This document shows, piece after piece, positions 23,427 through 24,829 of a DNA stretch of 24,829 nucleotides. Origin of the DNA: Ga0077536 sp043744805 (GTDB lineage: Bacteria > Pseudomonadota > Gammaproteobacteria > Ga0077536); the NCBI GenBank assembly GCA_043744805.1, contig JAYTTZ010000181.1:1-24829 (forward strand), given 5' to 3'. Position 1 is the first letter of the stretch; each line of letters opens with the position of its first letter. The notes under the pieces are model-generated. The model did no database searches. It saw only the letters and a list, made by a program, of their open reading frames with translations, and was not told the origin of the DNA. The position numbers and the translations under genes were made by a program.

Positions 23427-24464
23427 TCAGAAGGTATAGGACAGGCTGATCGAGCCGAAATTGTGCTCGTCCGGCTGGCGCGTGAATTCCTGCGTTCGCA
23501 GCGCACGCGAGAAGGAAAGCTTCCAGCGGCTGAGCACCAGGCTCGCGCCCACCACGGCATCGCCCACGAGCAGTTCCTTGTCCACCGAGTGGCTGCTGGC
23601 AAACGTATTGCCATCGAGGAAAATGTCGCGCGCCACCAGTCGCCCGGCCACGGCCGCAAACACGTAAAACCCCACCCTGCCCTGGTTGCGCAGCCGCGGA
23701 TCGCTCGTGGCATTGGGCGCGTTGGTGTCGCCGCCCGGCAGGATCAGGGAAGTGCCGAAGTCGCTCGGCAGGTTCCAGCCCACCCGCGTCTCAACGCCAG
23801 CGTTGAGGTAAGTGAAGATATTGCCGAGCGCACCGCCGACGGTGGTGATCACGTCGTAGCCGATGCCCTCGTTCCCGGCGCTGCGCAATACGCGCCGCTT
23901 GTGCTGGTAGATGAGATCGATGCCGGGCTCGTTGGACAGCTGGTGCGACCAGCCCCTGGGTGTATCGAAGCCGCGGATTTCATGCACGAAAGCCTGGGCT
24001 TCTTCCGCCAGCGAGGCGGGGCCCACCACACCAAGCTGGAGCTCGAAGGAATCGAGCACCGCATCACCCTTGCTGATGAAGCTTAGCCCGCCGTACAGCC
24101 AACCCGCATAGGGGCGGTCGTCCAGTACCACGCCACGCGCCTGCGTATCGCCCGGCGTGAAGGTGAGCTGGCCCAGGGTGAAGCCGATGTTGTGCTGGCG
24201 ATCCGGCTGGTTGCTGAAGGGGACGAGATTGACCAGCGGCAGCAGCAGGCGCGGCAGGCGCTGCTCGTCGGCATAGTGCTTGAGGTCTGGCGACAACCAG
24301 CCAAGCTGCATGCCGTTGGTGTATTGGTTGTCAGAACCGGCGAACAGATCGTTTTCGAAGGTAAACGTCACCGTTGACGCCTCCGACGGGTTTTCGGCGG
24401 CAACGCACAGCGTGCTCGCCATGGCACCCGCCACGGCAGCAAGTCCTGGTAGCCAGTTGTTCAT
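23427..24464 (-). CDS. LpxR-family outer-membrane lipid A deacylase
   Basis: A 345-residue beta-barrel protein with a Sec signal (cleavage about residue 22-23, after CVA). It belongs to the LpxR/DUF2219 family, whose characterised members remove the 3'-acyloxyacyl chain of lipid A at the outer membrane. The N-terminal signature FTFENDLFAGSDNQYTNG holds Asn38-Asp39 and Thr49, equivalent to catalytic Asn/Asp/Thr of the Salmonella enzyme. DDRPYAGWLYGG and AFVHEIRGFDTPRGWSHQL (with the likely catalytic His) follow. It ends in SISLSYTF, a typical barrel C-terminus with final Phe. The ATG at 24464 has GAGGAAA about 9 nt upstream. It appears to be transcribed alone. Confidence 0.92.
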   Translation of the reverse strand: MNNWLPGLAAVAGAMASTLCVAAENPSEASTVTFTFENDLFAGSDNQYTNGMQLGWLSPDLKHYADEQRLPRLLLPLVNLVPFSNQPDRQHNIGFTLGQLTFTPGDTQARGVVLDDRPYAGWLYGGLSFISKGDAVLDSFELQLGVVGPASLAEEAQAFVHEIRGFDTPRGWSHQLSNEPGIDLIYQHKRRVLRSAGNEGIGYDVITTVGGALGNIFTYLNAGVETRVGWNLPSDFGTSLILPGGDTNAPNATSDPRLRNQGRVGFYVFAAVAGRLVARDIFLDGNTFASSHSVDKELLVGDAVVGASLVLSRWKLSFSRALRTQEFTRQPDEHNFGSISLSYTF

Positions 24465-24818
24465 CTGCAGGGTTTCCTCGAGCTAGCCAAGAGTCTGGCG
24501 GTTGTGGGAAGAATCTGGTCTGCGGCAAGGTGGGAACGTCGCCGGCCGGGTTGGCCGTACACGCAGGTTCACCCTTCCACCTTGCAGCAGCTGGGGCATC
24601 CCTGCCAGAAGTGCTGCGGGGGTCCCGCGCTTCATGGAGTGTCATCGGTGGAGGGCGAATTTTCAGTCCGCTTCCGCACAGACCTGAGGCTGGCGGGCCA
24701 CGCATTGGGCAGTCGGGGTCGTCCAACAGCGGAAGACTATTGCCCGCAGCGCCGTCGGGGTCTTGAACTTGCAGCCCACACTGCCGCATATAGACCGCTC
24801 CGATTGAACGAGGCCACC
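24465..24818. other. Divergent intergenic region
   Basis: About 350 bp between lpxR (minus) and a possible plus-strand gene at the edge. A minus-strand frame covers most of it but shows no recognisable domain and is Pro/Gly-rich as expected for chance ORFs in GC-rich DNA. No clear promoter, hairpin or repeat was identified. Confidence 0.5.
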
Positions 24819-24829
24819 ATGCACAATCC
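24819..24829 (+). CDS. Possible start of a gene cut by the window edge
   Basis: An ATG at 24819 is preceded by CGAGG with 5 nt spacing (ACGAGGCCACC). Only three codons (MHN) are visible, so nothing can be said of the product. Confidence 0.3.

Noticed and set aside
1..24829. CRISPR arrays, tRNA or rRNA genes, prophage or origin sequences
   Set aside because: No regularly spaced repeats, cloverleaf-like sequence, phage structural genes or DnaA-box clusters were seen on reading through the window.

Overview
The window is GC-rich DNA from a Gram-negative bacterium, most likely a beta- or gammaproteobacterium. The clues are an LpxR-type outer-membrane lipid A deacylase, RluF, a nirB-ybiB-cobA gene order, Sec and Tat export signals, and a GH94 protein of the 1,2-beta-oligoglucan phosphorylase type. 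No tRNA, rRNA, CRISPR array or intact mobile element is visible. Identifications rest on motif recognition from memory; no database search was run.

Layout. 1-3.1 kb (mostly minus): an atypical SDR protein, rfbD (dTDP-rhamnose synthesis), a short rfbB/rfbC-like remnant and an eroded LysR gene, then a small membrane ORF. 3.2-11.3 kb (plus): the most interesting block, three overlapping genes. They are an SbmA/YddA-type ABC transporter whose ATPase motifs are all degenerate, a 1017-residue protein with carbohydrate-binding and six-hairpin glycosidase domains, and a 1109-residue GH94 phosphorylase-like enzyme. 11.35-13.5 kb: rluF with a promoter that suggests a leaderless mRNA, a convergent cNMP-binding/DUF1003 membrane protein, and the C-terminal stump of an MgtA-type Mg2+ P-type ATPase.

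13.8-16.7 kb: nitrite assimilation remains. nirB has lost several internal blocks in frame and runs into what looks like the start of nasA; nirD and almost all of nasA are absent. The intact ybiB and cobA follow by translational overlap. 16.7-17.5 kb: intergenic DNA with an IS630-type transposase fragment. 17.5-19.1 kb: a YciI/DGPF-type protein and an ECF42-like sigma factor. 19.2-21.1 kb: a GFA-domain pseudogene with a readable TGG-to-TGA nonsense change, then a secreted M20 peptidase. 21.1-23.2 kb (minus): a Tat-exported flavin amine oxidase followed by a Sec-exported RidA, a plausible imine-producing/imine-hydrolysing pair. 23.4-24.5 kb (minus): the LpxR family protein.

Two themes stand out. 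First, the transporter-glycosidase-phosphorylase operon may be an uncharacterised beta-glucan (perhaps beta-1,2-glucan) utilisation or recycling system with a pseudo-ATPase membrane partner. Second, at least six loci (rfb, lysR, mgtA, nirB/nasA, IS630, GFA) are decayed by deletion or nonsense mutation while neighbours remain intact, which points to ongoing deletion-driven gene loss.
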